From contig CAIWHK010000006.1 of the NCBI GenBank assembly GCA_903912525.1, positions 1-64,000 on the forward strand: a stretch of DNA of 64,000 nucleotides, written 5' to 3'. This document shows positions 6,741-15,720 of the stretch, in pieces. The notes beneath the pieces were generated by a model that was given only the letters and a program-made list of their open reading frames with translations, did not search any database and was not told the DNA's origin. Position 1 is the stretch's first letter, and each line of letters opens with the position of its first letter. This DNA is from an uncultured bacterium. GTDB lineage: Bacteria > Krumholzibacteriota > Krumholzibacteriia > LZORAL124-64-63. The translations under genes were made by a program, and so were the position numbers.

Positions 6741-8345
6741 ATGATGTTCTGCCGCCGATCGCCGGGCTCCCGGGCTCGCCTTGCCGTGCCCCTGTGCATG
6801 ACGGCGCTGGCGCTGTTCCTGCCGCCCCCGGGCAATTCCGGCCGTGCGCTTGCCGGCCAGGACCTGGTCGTCAACACATATACGGAGCTGGACCGCCTGC
6901 GCGACGAGAAGCTCACGCAGCTGCGCGACTATCTCGACCGCGTGCAGCGCCTGGCTGGCCAGGCCGCGACCGACCCGGTGTTGTGCGATTACTTCCGGAT
7001 CCGCAGCCGTTTCGCCGAGTTGCAGGCGCAGCAGGCGCCGCCGGCCGAGGCGCTGGCCGCGATCGCGACGCTGGACCTGTCCCTGCGCGAACACTACCTG
7101 GCGAACTACCTCGCCTTCTACGACATCCTGTTCGTCGCGCGCGACGGCAGCGTGTTCCACACGATCCGCGGTGAAGCGGATGCGGGCACGAATCTCTTCA
7201 GCACTTCGCAGGGCGAGACGGCGCTCGGCAAGCGACTGCGCGGCAGTCCCGACGCGTCGTTCATCGACTACGAGTACTACGAGGCCTCGGGTGAGCCGTC
7301 GGCCTTCTTCGTCGAACCGGTGAAGGTGGGTGGGCGGCCGGCCGGATGGCTCGTGCTGCAGTGCACCATCGACAAGCTCAACCGGATCTTCGCGCGCGGC
7401 GACTACCTCGGGGGAACGGGCGAGGTCTTCCTTGTCAATCGCGAGCGGCAGATGCTCACCGACTCGCGGTTCCGGGCCGACACCAGTGTGCTGAGGCAGC
7501 ACCTGTCCGAACAGAACATCAGCGCGAAGTTCGCAGAGCGACGCGGCCACAAGATCATCACCGACTACCGCGGCCAGCGCGCCCTGACGTCGTTCGAGGT
7601 GTTCCCGGTGCTGGATCGCGAATGGCTGCTGATCGCCAAGATCGACGAGGACGAGGTGGTGACGCGGGCCTGGCAGCGCACGGGCTTCGACGCCATGCTG
7701 GCCGAGGCCGCGCGCGCGACGCGCCCGCCCCGAATGGCCGAACCCCGCCTGCCGGCCGACCTCGTGCGCGTGGACATGGACGAGTTCCGCGGCGCCCGGC
7801 CCGGCGCCGGGCTCCTGACCTACGGCGTCAGCACCTGCACGGCCGTCGTCATCGGCAGGCCCGGGCACTTCGGCTACCTGGGCCACGCCAGCGTCTACGA
7901 CCGCTGCTACGGCGCCGGCGACATGGACCTCGTGGCGCAGATGCTGCAGCGCATCCGGCAGTTTGAGGTGTATCCCAGCGAGCTGCGCGAGCTCCGCGCC
8001 GTGGTCGTGGCGCCGCATGTGAACAGCGCGCGCGGCGTCGTCGAGCGGTTGCTCGACGCGGGGCTGTTCCTGTCCCAGATCACGTTCGTGGCCGACCCCG
8101 GCGCACGGCGAGCCGACGTCCTGCATGACCCGGAATCGGGCGCCACGCGCGTCCACTGGTTCGGGGCCGGCGACCGCCAGTGGTGGGTCGATGCGGCCGC
8201 AGTGCCCGACCTGGGCCTGCTCGCGCAGACCGCCCTCGACTACCCGGCCGCGGTCACACGCGCCGATACGCGCGACCAGGCTGTTCCCGACAGCACGGCC
8301 GCGACCGAGCCTGCCCCCGCCGACGCGGCCGGGACCTCGCCCTAG
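6741..8345 (+). CDS. Exported dCache-like sensor fused to a CheD-like glutamine deamidase domain
   Basis: 534 residues. Residues 1-38 look like a signal peptide (RR near the start, hydrophobic AVPLCMTALALFL, then ALAG). About 40-300 fits a double-Cache extracellular sensor fold: a long N-terminal helix, then sheets with YDILFVARDGSVFHTI and GTGEVFLVNRERQML. No transmembrane helix, HAMP or signalling domain follows. Instead residues ~345-480 resemble CheD, the receptor glutamine deamidase, with the triad positions kept: T360-YGVST-C366 and H382, spaced as Thr21/Cys27/His44 in Thermotoga CheD. CheD is normally cytoplasmic, so an exported fusion is unexpected. AAAGG lies upstream of tandem ATGs. 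The gene stands alone, divergent from the met operon. Confidence 0.7.
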   Translation: MMFCRRSPGSRARLAVPLCMTALALFLPPPGNSGRALAGQDLVVNTYTELDRLRDEKLTQLRDYLDRVQRLAGQAATDPVLCDYFRIRSRFAELQAQQAPPAEALAAIATLDLSLREHYLANYLAFYDILFVARDGSVFHTIRGEADAGTNLFSTSQGETALGKRLRGSPDASFIDYEYYEASGEPSAFFVEPVKVGGRPAGWLVLQCTIDKLNRIFARGDYLGGTGEVFLVNRERQMLTDSRFRADTSVLRQHLSEQNISAKFAERRGHKIITDYRGQRALTSFEVFPVLDREWLLIAKIDEDEVVTRAWQRTGFDAMLAEAARATRPPRMAEPRLPADLVRVDMDEFRGARPGAGLLTYGVSTCTAVVIGRPGHFGYLGHASVYDRCYGAGDMDLVAQMLQRIRQFEVYPSELRELRAVVVAPHVNSARGVVERLLDAGLFLSQITFVADPGARRADVLHDPESGATRVHWFGAGDRQWWVDAAAVPDLGLLAQTALDYPAAVTRADTRDQAVPDSTAATEPAPADAAGTSP

Positions 8346-8371
8346 GCCGCAGCCGATGCCGGCCCGCGCAG

Positions 8372-8402
8372 GGGCGCCGCTCCCGACGAGGCGGCGCCCT
8401 TC
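8372..8402 (+). terminator. Terminator hairpin after the dCache-CheD gene
   Basis: Perfect 9-bp stem GGGCGCCGC / GCGGCGCCC with a 10-nt loop, 27 nt past the stop codon. The downstream T content is poor (TTCGTGTG), so efficiency is uncertain. Confidence 0.6.
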
Positions 8403-8414
8403 GTGTGACCCGCC

Positions 8415-8444
8415 TTGGTGCCCGAGCCTCCCTGCCGCTATAAT
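8415..8444 (+). promoter_or_regulatory. Promoter of the pgpA-cinA-thpR operon
   Basis: TTGGTG (8415-8420), 18-nt spacer, perfect TATAAT (8439-8444), about 55 nt before the pgpA start. Confidence 0.65.
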
Positions 8445-8501
8445 GCCGCACGGCGTCGCTCGCGGCGCGGGCCCGTCCATCCACCAACCCGAGGAAGTTC
8501 C

Positions 8502-8981
8502 ATGCGCCGTTTCGCCCTCCACCTGGCCGGCACGTTCTTCGGCTCCGGCTACGCGCCCATCGCGCCCGCGACTGCCGGCAGCCTGCTCTTCACGCTGATG
8601 TGGTGGGGCGCCTGGACGGCGTGGGGGCCGATCGGGCTGCCGGTGCACCTGGCCCTGCTGGCGCTGGTCACGGCCATCGGCATCCCCGTGGCCGGCGCGC
8701 TGGAACGCCTGCACGGCGAGGACCCGAAACTTGTGGTGATCGACGAGGTGGCCGGCATGCTCGTCACCTTCCTGGGCGTGACCGGCGGCCCGCTGGTCTG
8801 GTTCGCCGGCTTCCTGTGGTTCCGCTTCTTCGACATCCTCAAGCCGCTCGGTGTGCGCAAGCTCGAGCAGCTGAACGGCGGCGGCGGCGTCGGCATCATG
8901 GCTGACGACCTCGGCGCCGGCGTGCTGGCCTGCGCCGCCACGCATCTCACGGCTCGGGTGCTGGCGGGGTGGGGGCTGTGA
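8502..8981 (+). CDS. pgpA: Phosphatidylglycerophosphatase A family protein
   Basis: 159 residues, the size of PgpA, an inner-membrane enzyme that dephosphorylates phosphatidylglycerol phosphate. The N-terminal SGYAPIAPATAGSL, the acidic DEVAGM motif and WFRFFDILKPLGVRKLE, followed by GGVGIMADDLGAG, are family hallmarks and supply the metal-binding acidic residues. Three to four hydrophobic segments are visible. GAGGAAG precedes the ATG. Its stop overlaps the GTG start of cinA. Confidence 0.92.
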   Translation: MRRFALHLAGTFFGSGYAPIAPATAGSLLFTLMWWGAWTAWGPIGLPVHLALLALVTAIGIPVAGALERLHGEDPKLVVIDEVAGMLVTFLGVTGGPLVWFAGFLWFRFFDILKPLGVRKLEQLNGGGGVGIMADDLGAGVLACAATHLTARVLAGWGL

Positions 8982-10270
8982 GCGACGACGTGGCGGGCTT
9001 CGGCGAGCTCAAGATCATAGCCGTCGGCGACGAGTTGCTCGAGGGGCGCACGGCCGACACCAACAGCGGGCGCATCCAGCGCGCGCTCGGCGGACACGCG
9101 CTGCGCTGCGGCCTGATCCAGGTGGTGCCCGACACTTTGGATGCCATCCGGCAGGCGCTCGACCGGACGGCGCCGGGCGACCTCGTGTTCATGACCGGCG
9201 GTCTCGGTTCGACGCCGGACGACCTGACGCGCGATGCGCTGGCAGCGTGGGCCGGCGTGCCGCTCGATGAAGACGCCGCCGTGCGTGCGCAGCTGGAGGA
9301 GCGCTGGCGCCGGCGCGGGATCAGCGTGCGCGCGGGCGTCGAAAGCCAGTGCCAGGTGCCGCGCGGACTGTCGCCGCTGACCAATCCCGTCGGCTCGGCG
9401 CCCGGGCTGGCCGGCCGCCTGTGCGGACGCATGTTCGTCCTGTTGCCGGGCGTGCCCCCCGAGTTGGAGGGCCTGTTGCCTCTCGTGCTCGACCGGCTGC
9501 ATCGTGAAGGCGCCCTGCCGACCGGACGCGCCACGCTCACCTGGCGCACGGCGCAGATCGCCGAGCTGCAGCTGGTGCGCCGCTGCGACGAGGCGCGCGC
9601 CGCGTACCCGTCGCTCGGCTGGTCGTGGTGGCTGTCGGACTGGGGCGTCGATGTGCGCGTGTCGGCGGCGCCCGGGGATGAACACCAGCTGGCGGATGTC
9701 GGCGCGCGGCTCGACGCCGAACTGGCGCATCTGGTCTACACGCGCGACGGGCGCGACCTGCCGACCGTCGTGAAGGACCTGGCCGTGGCCCGCGGCCGCA
9801 CCATCGCGGTCGCCGAATCGTGCACCGGCGGACTGGTGGGCGGGGCGCTCACCGGCGTGGCCGGTTCGTCGGCCTATTTCCGCGGCGGCATCCTGTCCTA
9901 TGCGAACGACGTGAAAGTCGCGCAGCTCGGTGTACCGGTGTCCGTGCTCGACGGCGACGGCGCCGTCAGCGAAGCCTGCGTGCGCGCGATGGCGGCCGGC
10001 TGCCGCGAGCGCCTGGGCGCGGACCTGGCCGTGGCCGTCAGCGGTATCAGCGGTCCGGACGGCGGCACCGACGACAAGCCCGTCGGCACGACATGGATCG
10101 GCGTGGCGACACCCGCGGGCGTGTTCGCCGGCTGTTACCGGTTCCCGGCCGACCGGACACGCAACCGGCTGCTTGCGGTCGCGGCGGCGGTCGATGCGCT
10201 CCGGCGCGTTCTCGAGGACGGGGATGACGTTTCGCCGTGGGCGCGGCGCGACACGTGGTGCACGCGCTGA
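8978..10270 (+). CDS. cinA: CinA: competence/damage-inducible protein with NMN amidohydrolase domain
   Basis: 430 residues, full-length CinA. The N-terminal MoCF-like domain has GDELLEGRTADTNS and MTGGLGSTPDDLTRDAL. The C-terminal PncC-type nicotinamide mononucleotide deamidase domain begins at AESCTGGLVGGALT and includes the SGISGPDGGTDDKPVGT signature. The family salvages NMN in the pyridine nucleotide cycle and often lies upstream of recA, as here. The GTG at 8978 forms a GTGA overlap with pgpA and is preferred to the in-frame GTG at 8969. Confidence 0.94.
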   Translation: MSDDVAGFGELKIIAVGDELLEGRTADTNSGRIQRALGGHALRCGLIQVVPDTLDAIRQALDRTAPGDLVFMTGGLGSTPDDLTRDALAAWAGVPLDEDAAVRAQLEERWRRRGISVRAGVESQCQVPRGLSPLTNPVGSAPGLAGRLCGRMFVLLPGVPPELEGLLPLVLDRLHREGALPTGRATLTWRTAQIAELQLVRRCDEARAAYPSLGWSWWLSDWGVDVRVSAAPGDEHQLADVGARLDAELAHLVYTRDGRDLPTVVKDLAVARGRTIAVAESCTGGLVGGALTGVAGSSAYFRGGILSYANDVKVAQLGVPVSVLDGDGAVSEACVRAMAAGCRERLGADLAVAVSGISGPDGGTDDKPVGTTWIGVATPAGVFAGCYRFPADRTRNRLLAVAAAVDALRRVLEDGDDVSPWARRDTWCTR

Positions 10271-10833
10271 CCCGGGCGTTCGTCGCGGTCCCCTGCGGGG
10301 AACCGCTGGCCGGCGAAATGTCGCGCCGGCTTGACGCCCTGCCTGGCCTGGCCCCCGTCCGCTGGACCCCTCCGGACACCTGGCACCTGACCCTGCAGTT
10401 TCTTGGCGATTGGCCCGCTGACCGCCTCGATGCCCTGCGCGAAGGCCTTTCCGAGCCGGCCGGGCCTGCCCCGTTTGTGTTGCGACCGAGCGGGCTGGGG
10501 GGCTTTCCCGACCTGCGGCGCCCGCGGGTCCTGTTCCTGCAGTTCGCGGGGGCCGAACCGCTGCTGGAAATGGCGCTCGGAGTGCGGCGCGCAACGGCGC
10601 AGGCGTGGGCGGAGGGGCCGCAGGACACCCGGCCCGTCCACCCCCACCTGACGCTGGCGCGGGTTCGCGACCCGCTGGAGGAGTGGCAGGTCAAGCGATT
10701 GCAGGACATCGATCTGGACAATCTGCCAAACCTCTCCGTCGATCATTTCTGCCTGATGGCCAGCACCCTCGGGCCGGGTGGCGCCCGGCACCGGGAACTG
10801 GCCGGATTCGCCCTGCGAAAAAAAGGCGAATAA
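10237..10833 (+). CDS. thpR: RNA 2',3'-cyclic phosphodiesterase (2'-5' RNA ligase family)
   Basis: Both HxTx motifs of the 2H phosphoesterase superfamily are present: HLTLQFLG in the N-terminal half and HLTLARVR in the C-terminal half, giving the paired catalytic histidines. The product is 198 residues with the GTG at 10237. In-frame GTGs at 10255 and 10258 would give a more typical start ([11 protein letters not shown]) and shorten the overlap with cinA, so the exact start is open. It closes the pgpA-cinA-thpR unit just before the recA promoter. Confidence 0.88.
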   Translation: MGAARHVVHALTRAFVAVPCGEPLAGEMSRRLDALPGLAPVRWTPPDTWHLTLQFLGDWPADRLDALREGLSEPAGPAPFVLRPSGLGGFPDLRRPRVLFLQFAGAEPLLEMALGVRRATAQAWAEGPQDTRPVHPHLTLARVRDPLEEWQVKRLQDIDLDNLPNLSVDHFCLMASTLGPGGARHRELAGFALRKKGE

Positions 10834-10838
10834 ACCCA

Positions 10839-10868
10839 TTGCCATCCCCGCGCGGGCCGTGCTATCTT
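10839..10868 (+). promoter_or_regulatory. Promoter of recA
   Basis: TTGCCA (10839-10844), 18-nt spacer, TATCTT (10863-10868). It leaves a leader of about 175 nt before recA. No LexA box of the Gram-positive (GAAC-N4-GTTC) or E. coli (CTG-N10-CAG with AT-rich core) type was recognised in this region. Confidence 0.6.
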
Positions 10869-11051
10869 GCCGCGGTCATCGATAGGGGCAGGCCGGCGGC
10901 AGGGAGGCCGGCAGCGGGCGGCGGGACGCGGCGGGACACGTCGAGTCACGCCGGGGGAGCGCAGGGCGGCAGCGGGCCGGCGATCGCATCCCACCCGAAT
11001 CACGAACCAGTCGCGCATTCCTCAGCAGGCGCGACCCACAGGAGAACGAGC

Positions 11052-12323
11052 ATGGCGCAACCGAAGAGCAACCCCGGCAAGGGCCCCGAGGACAGGAACA
11101 AGGATGACCGGAACAAAGAAGACCGGGCGAAGGCCCTGGAACTGACCCGCGCCCAGATCGAGAAGCAGTTCGGCAAGGGTTCGCTGATGCTGCTGGGCGA
11201 GGGCAAGATCTTCGATCATTTCGACGCGATCTCGACCGGCAGCCTGTCGCTGGACATCGCGCTGGGCATCGGCGGCCTGCCCAAGGGCCGCGTGTGCGAA
11301 ATCTACGGGCCCGAGGGCTCGGGCAAGACGACCGTCTGCCTGTCGGTCATCGCCAACTGCCAGAAGCAGGGCGGCACCGCGGCCTTCGTCGACGCCGAGC
11401 ACGCGCTCGACCCCGTGTACGCCCGCAAGCTGGGTGTCGATATCGACAACCTGCTGGTCAGCCAGCCGGACACCGGCGAGCAGGCGCTGGAGATCACCGA
11501 GATGCTCGTGCGCTCGGGCGCGGTCGATATCGTGGTCATCGACTCGGTGGCGGCGCTGGTGCCGCGCGCGGAGATCGAGGGCGAGATGGGCGACCAGCAC
11601 ATGGGCCTGCAGGCCCGCCTGATGTCGCAGGCGCTGCGCAAGCTGACCGGCACCATCAGCAAGACCAACACGCTGGTGTTGTTCACCAACCAGATCCGCA
11701 TGAAGATCGGCGTCATGTTCGGCAACCCCGAGACGACGACCGGCGGCAACGCGCTGAAGTTCTACAGCTCGGTGCGCCTGGACATCCGCCGCATCGGCGC
11801 GATCACGCAGGGCGAGGACGTCGTGGGCAACCAGGTCCGCGTCAAGGTGGTCAAGAACAAGGTGGCGCCGCCGTTCAAGAAGGCCGAGTTCGACATCCTG
11901 TACGGCGACGGCATCAGCAAGGAAGGCGAGCTGATCGACCTGGGCGTGACGGCCAACATCGTCCAGAAGTCGGGCGCCTGGTACAGCTACGGCGAGGAGC
12001 GCCTCGGCCAGGGCCGTGACAACGTGCGCAGCTTCCTCAAGGAAAACCCCGACCTGTTCGAGAAGATCAAGGGCGAGGTCTTCACGCACTACGGCGTCGG
12101 TTCGCCCGCGCTGCTCGACGACGCCGGCACCGGCGGAACGGCCGCGAAGGTCGAGGCGGCGAAGGTCGAGGCCGCGCGCGTCGAATCGGCCAAGGCCGAA
12201 TCGACCAAGGCCGAATCGACCAAGCCCGAATCGACCAAGCCCGAATCGACCAAGCCCGATTCGATCAAGCCCGATTCGATCAAGCCGACCGCCCGCCCGG
12301 CCTCGGCCTCGACCGGGAGCTGA
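11052..12323 (+). CDS. recA: Recombinase RecA with repeat-bearing C-terminal tail
   Basis: 423 residues, against about 350 for typical RecA. The core is canonical: Walker [10 protein letters not shown] from residue 86, VVIDSVAAL, the L2 region [18 protein letters not shown], and [15 protein letters not shown]. It is flanked by a charged N-terminal extension of ~25 residues ([12 protein letters not shown]) and a C-terminal tail of ~65 residues. The tail is built of AKVEA and ESTKP pentapeptides, Lys/Glu-rich rather than the purely acidic tail of E. coli. AGGAG lies 7 nt before the ATG. recX follows after 5 nt, so the two are cotranscribed. Confidence 0.97.
   Translation: MAQPKSNPGKGPEDRNKDDRNKEDRAKALELTRAQIEKQFGKGSLMLLGEGKIFDHFDAISTGSLSLDIALGIGGLPKGRVCEIYGPEGSGKTTVCLSVIANCQKQGGTAAFVDAEHALDPVYARKLGVDIDNLLVSQPDTGEQALEITEMLVRSGAVDIVVIDSVAALVPRAEIEGEMGDQHMGLQARLMSQALRKLTGTISKTNTLVLFTNQIRMKIGVMFGNPETTTGGNALKFYSSVRLDIRRIGAITQGEDVVGNQVRVKVVKNKVAPPFKKAEFDILYGDGISKEGELIDLGVTANIVQKSGAWYSYGEERLGQGRDNVRSFLKENPDLFEKIKGEVFTHYGVGSPALLDDAGTGGTAAKVEAAKVEAARVESAKAESTKAESTKPESTKPESTKPDSIKPDSIKPTARPASASTGS
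12148..12287 (+). repeat. 15-bp tandem array in the 3' end of recA
   Basis: From 12183, seven 15-nt units (consensus gaatcgaccaagccc) encode [15 protein letters not shown]. Before them lie two diverged 15-nt units (aaggtcgaggcggcg type) encoding AKVEA. Units 3-5 are identical, which points to recent slippage or unequal exchange. Confidence 0.95.
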
Positions 12324-12328
12324 CCTCC

Positions 12329-13162
12329 GTGCTGAACCGGCCCAAGCACCCGGGCCGCCGGCATGGTACGAGCGAAGAAGCGCAGTCATCGTCGTCACAG
12401 CAGCCGGGCCTCCCTTCGGGGAGCGCCCGGCTGCTCGCTGTGCGCCGCGAGGGCGAGACGGTCAGGCTCGAGATCGCCGGCGGCACCGTCTACGAACTGG
12501 CCGCGTCGTCCGTGCCGCCGGACCTGCCGCTGCCCGGCGGCGAACTCTCTGCGGAGCAACACCGCGCCGTCGCCCTGGCGGCCGAGCGCAAGCGCGCCGC
12601 CCGGCGCCTGTTTTCGTTGCTGGACCGCAAGCTGCAGCCGGTGGCCCGGCTGCGCAGCCGCCTGCTGGACGAGGGCTACCTGCCCGAGGCCGTCACCTTC
12701 GTCATCGACGCCATGCACGAGCAGGGCGTCCACTCGGACCAGCGCTTCGCCGACGCCTGGTGCCGCGACTACCTGCTCAGCCGCGCGGTCGGTCGCCGAT
12801 ACCTCGAGAACAAGCTGCGCGCGACCGGCATCAGCGCCGACCTGGCGCGGCAGGCCTCGCTCGACGCGCTCGACACGCGCACCGAGGATGAGCTGGCGAT
12901 GCGGGCGGCCGTGAGCGCCTGGCGTCGGGTCCGTGGCAACGAGCAGAAGGACCTCGCGAAGGTCGTGCGGTCCCTGGTCAGCCGCGGCTTCCCGCCGGCC
13001 CTGGCTTCGCGCGTCGCCCGGCAGGCACGGCCGGCGCCCGGCCCGCGTTGGGGGCGGGAACTCGACGCCGGCAACGGCATTGACGGCGCCAGTGACGATC
13101 TGGTTGACGATCTGGTTGACGATCCGGACGCCACAGGGGACGCTGGCGACGACGAAGACTGA
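12329..13162 (+). CDS. recX: Regulatory protein RecX
   Basis: The 277-residue product has the RecX three-helix repeats: an N-terminal beta part (LLAVRREGETVRLEI...), then helices including LRSRLLDEGYLPEAVTFVIDAMHEQG, DQRFADAWCRDYLLSRAVGRRYLENKLRATGI and a third repeat ending SLVSRGFPPALASRVAR. RecX binds RecA filaments and modulates their activity. The GTG start is 5 nt after the recA stop. The protein is longer than usual because of a Ser/Gln-rich N-terminus and an acidic tail in which DDLV is duplicated by a 12-bp repeat. Confidence 0.9.
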   Translation: MLNRPKHPGRRHGTSEEAQSSSSQQPGLPSGSARLLAVRREGETVRLEIAGGTVYELAASSVPPDLPLPGGELSAEQHRAVALAAERKRAARRLFSLLDRKLQPVARLRSRLLDEGYLPEAVTFVIDAMHEQGVHSDQRFADAWCRDYLLSRAVGRRYLENKLRATGISADLARQASLDALDTRTEDELAMRAAVSAWRRVRGNEQKDLAKVVRSLVSRGFPPALASRVARQARPAPGPRWGRELDAGNGIDGASDDLVDDLVDDPDATGDAGDDED

Positions 13163-13212
13163 ACCGACCACCCGGACCGGCAACCGCTATCCTGACGGCG
13201 ATGGAGACCTGC

Positions 13213-14106
13213 GTGAAGATCCTCGTGACCGGATGTGACGGCATGCTCGGCAGCGCCCTGATGCGCCGCCTGGCCGATGGGGTCGCAAGCCTGCCGACGG
13301 CCGCCGTGGGGGTGGACCTGCCGGACGGCGACCTGACCGATGCCGCGGTCGCGGCGGGCCTGGTCGCGCGATACGCCCCGGACTGGATCATCCACTGCGC
13401 GGCGTGGACCGACGTCGACGGTGCCGAGGCGCACTTCGACGACGCGATGGCGGCCAACGGCCAGGCCACCGCGAATCTGGCGACCGCCGCCAGCGCGGCC
13501 GGGAGCGGGTTCACCTACATCTCCACCGATTATGTCTTCGACGGGCGCGGGCGCGGGGGCGACCCCGCCGCCGGCTACGACGAGGACGACCCGCTGGCGC
13601 CGCTGAACCGGTACGGCCTGACCAAGGCCGCGGGCGAGGCCCATGTGGGCGCCCTGGACACGCCCTGGCAGATCGTGCGCACGAGCTGGCTGTTCGGCGA
13701 TGGGCGCGTGAACTTTCCCAAGACCATCCGCCGGCTGCTCTCCGAACGGGAGATCCTGCAGGTGGTCGACGACCAGCGCGGTTGCCCGACGTACGCCGAC
13801 GACCTGGCGGATGTCCTGGCCCACCTTGTCAGCGGCCGCCACCGTGGTATCTTCCACGCAACCAACCGCGGCGATTGTACGTGGTACGAACTTGCGCGCG
13901 AGGTGGCGTCCGCCTGCGGGGCCGACCCCGACCGGATCCGCCCCTGCGCGAGCGCCCAATTTCCGCGGCCGGCCCTGCGGCCGGCCTGCTCCATCCTGCG
14001 CAGCCGGCGGCTCGAAGAGTCCGGCTGCCCGCCGCGGCCGGCCTGGCGGGAAGCCGTTCGTCGCTACGCAGCCCGGCTCGAAGCCGGGCAGGTCTTGCAT
14101 CCTTAG
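13213..14106 (+). CDS. rmlD: dTDP-4-dehydrorhamnose reductase (RmlD family)
   Basis: An extended short-chain dehydrogenase of 297 residues. The NAD(P)-binding GCDGMLGS follows the start, then D-WIIHCAAWTDVDGAE, STDYVFDG and the catalytic YGLTK, with RTSWLFG and the GIFHATN segment typical of RmlD. It would reduce the 4-keto sugar to dTDP-L-rhamnose for envelope glycans. The GTG at 13213 (MKILVTG) is preferred because GGAG lies 5 nt upstream; an ATG at 13201 overlaps that site. rmlA, B and C are not in the window. Confidence 0.85.
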   Translation: MKILVTGCDGMLGSALMRRLADGVASLPTAAVGVDLPDGDLTDAAVAAGLVARYAPDWIIHCAAWTDVDGAEAHFDDAMAANGQATANLATAASAAGSGFTYISTDYVFDGRGRGGDPAAGYDEDDPLAPLNRYGLTKAAGEAHVGALDTPWQIVRTSWLFGDGRVNFPKTIRRLLSEREILQVVDDQRGCPTYADDLADVLAHLVSGRHRGIFHATNRGDCTWYELAREVASACGADPDRIRPCASAQFPRPALRPACSILRSRRLEESGCPPRPAWREAVRRYAARLEAGQVLHP

Positions 14107-14184
14107 TCAGCGCGCCCGCAAGGGGTGGCGCCGAACAGCCCGCGCGGGACCTCCGCGACGGGCGGGAAGGTCCCGGAGGACAAC

Positions 14185-14793
14185 ATGACCACCCCTGCGC
14201 ATAACCCGCTTGCCGACCGCGCTGCGGCCCTGCTGGCGGCCAACGCCGCCGACCTGCAGGCTGCGCTGGCCCGGCTGGGCTCCGCGCAGTTGGCGCCGCT
14301 CGCGGCATTGGCCGCCGATGTGCTGACCGCCTGGGATCACGGCGGCAAGCTACTGGTCTGCGGCAACGGCGGCAGCGCCTCGGACAGCCAGCACATCGTC
14401 GCCGAACTGGTGGGCCGCTTCCTGGGTGATCGCCCCGGCTACGCGGCGATCGCGCTGACGGTCAACACCTCGACCCTGACGGCCGTCGGCAACGACTACG
14501 GCTTCGACGAGATCTTCGCGCGCCAGGTGCAGGCGCTGGGCGGGCCGCACGATGTGCTGCTGGTCCTGTCGACGAGCGGCAACTCGCCCAACTGCGTGCG
14601 GGCCGTCGAGCAGGCGCGCACGTCGGGCCTGCGCGCCTACGGGTTCCTTGGGCGCGACGGCGGCAGGTTGCGCGCGCTGGTCGACGGCGCGATCACCGCC
14701 CCGAGCGACCACACGCCGCGCATCCAGGAAGTCCACATCTTCCTGGGGCACCTGCTCTGCGAACTGCTCGAGGCGGAGCGTCGGTCGGCGTGA
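14185..14793 (+). CDS. gmhA: SIS-domain phosphoheptose isomerase (GmhA/DiaA family)
   Basis: 202 residues, single SIS domain: CGNGGSASDSQHIVAELVGRF early, then LTVNTSTLTAVGNDYGFDEIF and LSTSGNSPNCVRAVE, with a C-terminal helix containing IQEVHIFLGHLLCELLE. GmhA converts sedoheptulose 7-phosphate to heptose 7-phosphate for LPS core or heptose glycans. The paralog DiaA regulates replication initiation; the envelope-sugar neighbour rmlD favours the isomerase. The ATG follows CGGAGGA. The stop overlaps the GTG of the next gene. Confidence 0.88.
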   Translation: MTTPAHNPLADRAAALLAANAADLQAALARLGSAQLAPLAALAADVLTAWDHGGKLLVCGNGGSASDSQHIVAELVGRFLGDRPGYAAIALTVNTSTLTAVGNDYGFDEIFARQVQALGGPHDVLLVLSTSGNSPNCVRAVEQARTSGLRAYGFLGRDGGRLRALVDGAITAPSDHTPRIQEVHIFLGHLLCELLEAERRSA

Positions 14794-15686
14794 CGCTGTT
14801 TCGGGCATTCCTGGCCAACCTGCGGCCGCGGCAGTGGACCAAGAACCTGCTGCTGTTCGCGGGCGTCATCTTCGCGCAGAAGCTGGGGCACCCGGCCTGC
14901 GTCGTGCGCGCGGTGCTCGGTGCGATCGTGTTCTGCTTCGCCTCGGGTGTCATCTACGTATTCAACGACATCGTCGACCGCGAACTCGATCGTCGTCACC
15001 CGCACAAGAAATTGCGGCCGATCGCCTCGGGTCGCCTGCCGGTGGCCTGGGCCGCCCGCGCGGGCGGCGTGCTGCTGGTTGCGGTGCTGGCCGCCTCGGC
15101 CCTGCTGGGCTGGGCGTTCTTCGGTGGCGTCGTTTTCTTCTTCGCCTGGAACTGGCTGTACACGCGGGCCTTGAAGCGCGTGCGCGTGCTGGACGTCACC
15201 AGCATCGGCATGAGTTTCGTGATCCGGGCCACGTGCGGCGTACTCGTGCTGCTGCCGGCCAGCCCGGACGTGGGCATCTCGCCGTGGCTGCTGCTGTGCA
15301 CGTTCTTCCTGTCGCTGTTCCTGGGCTTCTGCAAGCGACGCGACGAGCTGATGAAGATGGTGCCGGGCGCCGGCGAGACGCGACCGGTCCTGCGCGGCTA
15401 CAGCGAGCCCATGCTCAACGCGCTGATCGGCGTCAGCTTCGCGCTGACGACGACAGCCTACGCTCTCTACACCATGTGGCCCGACACGGTCCAGCACTTC
15501 GGCACGCGGGGCCTTGTCTACACGCTGCCGTTCGTGGTGCTGGGCATGGGTCGCTACACGTACCTTGTCTACCTGGAGGACAAGGGCGGTCGCCCGCACG
15601 AGATCCTGCTGGTCGACAAGATCCTGCAGGCGAGCGTGCTGGGCTGGATCATCGTGGCCATCCGGATCATCGGCCCTGGCGCTTGA
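14790..15686 (+). CDS. UbiA-family prenyltransferase (polyprenyl-phosphate phosphoribosyltransferase type)
   Basis: A 298-residue polytopic membrane protein with about eight hydrophobic helices. The first aspartate motif is NDIVDRELDRRHPHKKLRPI and the second lies near LVDKIL. The opening RPRQWTKNLLLFAGVIFAQ is typical of the branch that includes decaprenyl-phosphate phosphoribose synthase, which transfers phosphoribose from PRPP to a lipid carrier. The substrate here is an inference. It is coupled to gmhA by a GTGA overlap and precedes a DUF362 gene and ispE, so lipid-carrier or isoprenoid chemistry is a common theme. Confidence 0.85.
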   Translation: MTLFRAFLANLRPRQWTKNLLLFAGVIFAQKLGHPACVVRAVLGAIVFCFASGVIYVFNDIVDRELDRRHPHKKLRPIASGRLPVAWAARAGGVLLVAVLAASALLGWAFFGGVVFFFAWNWLYTRALKRVRVLDVTSIGMSFVIRATCGVLVLLPASPDVGISPWLLLCTFFLSLFLGFCKRRDELMKMVPGAGETRPVLRGYSEPMLNALIGVSFALTTTAYALYTMWPDTVQHFGTRGLVYTLPFVVLGMGRYTYLVYLEDKGGRPHEILLVDKILQASVLGWIIVAIRIIGPGA

Positions 15687-15720
15687 CCGCCCGTTCGGCG
15701 TCCCGCGGAGGTTTGGACCC

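Noticed and set aside
10834-11051. LexA/SOS box upstream of recA
   Set aside because: Neither the GAAC-N4-GTTC nor the CTG-N10-CAG type site was found; regulation by an unknown repressor remains possible but unsupported.
12148-12287. Regular repeats that could be mistaken for a CRISPR array
   Set aside because: The units are contiguous 15-mers without spacers, in frame inside recA; no cas genes are in the window. The same holds for the rplY and manC arrays.
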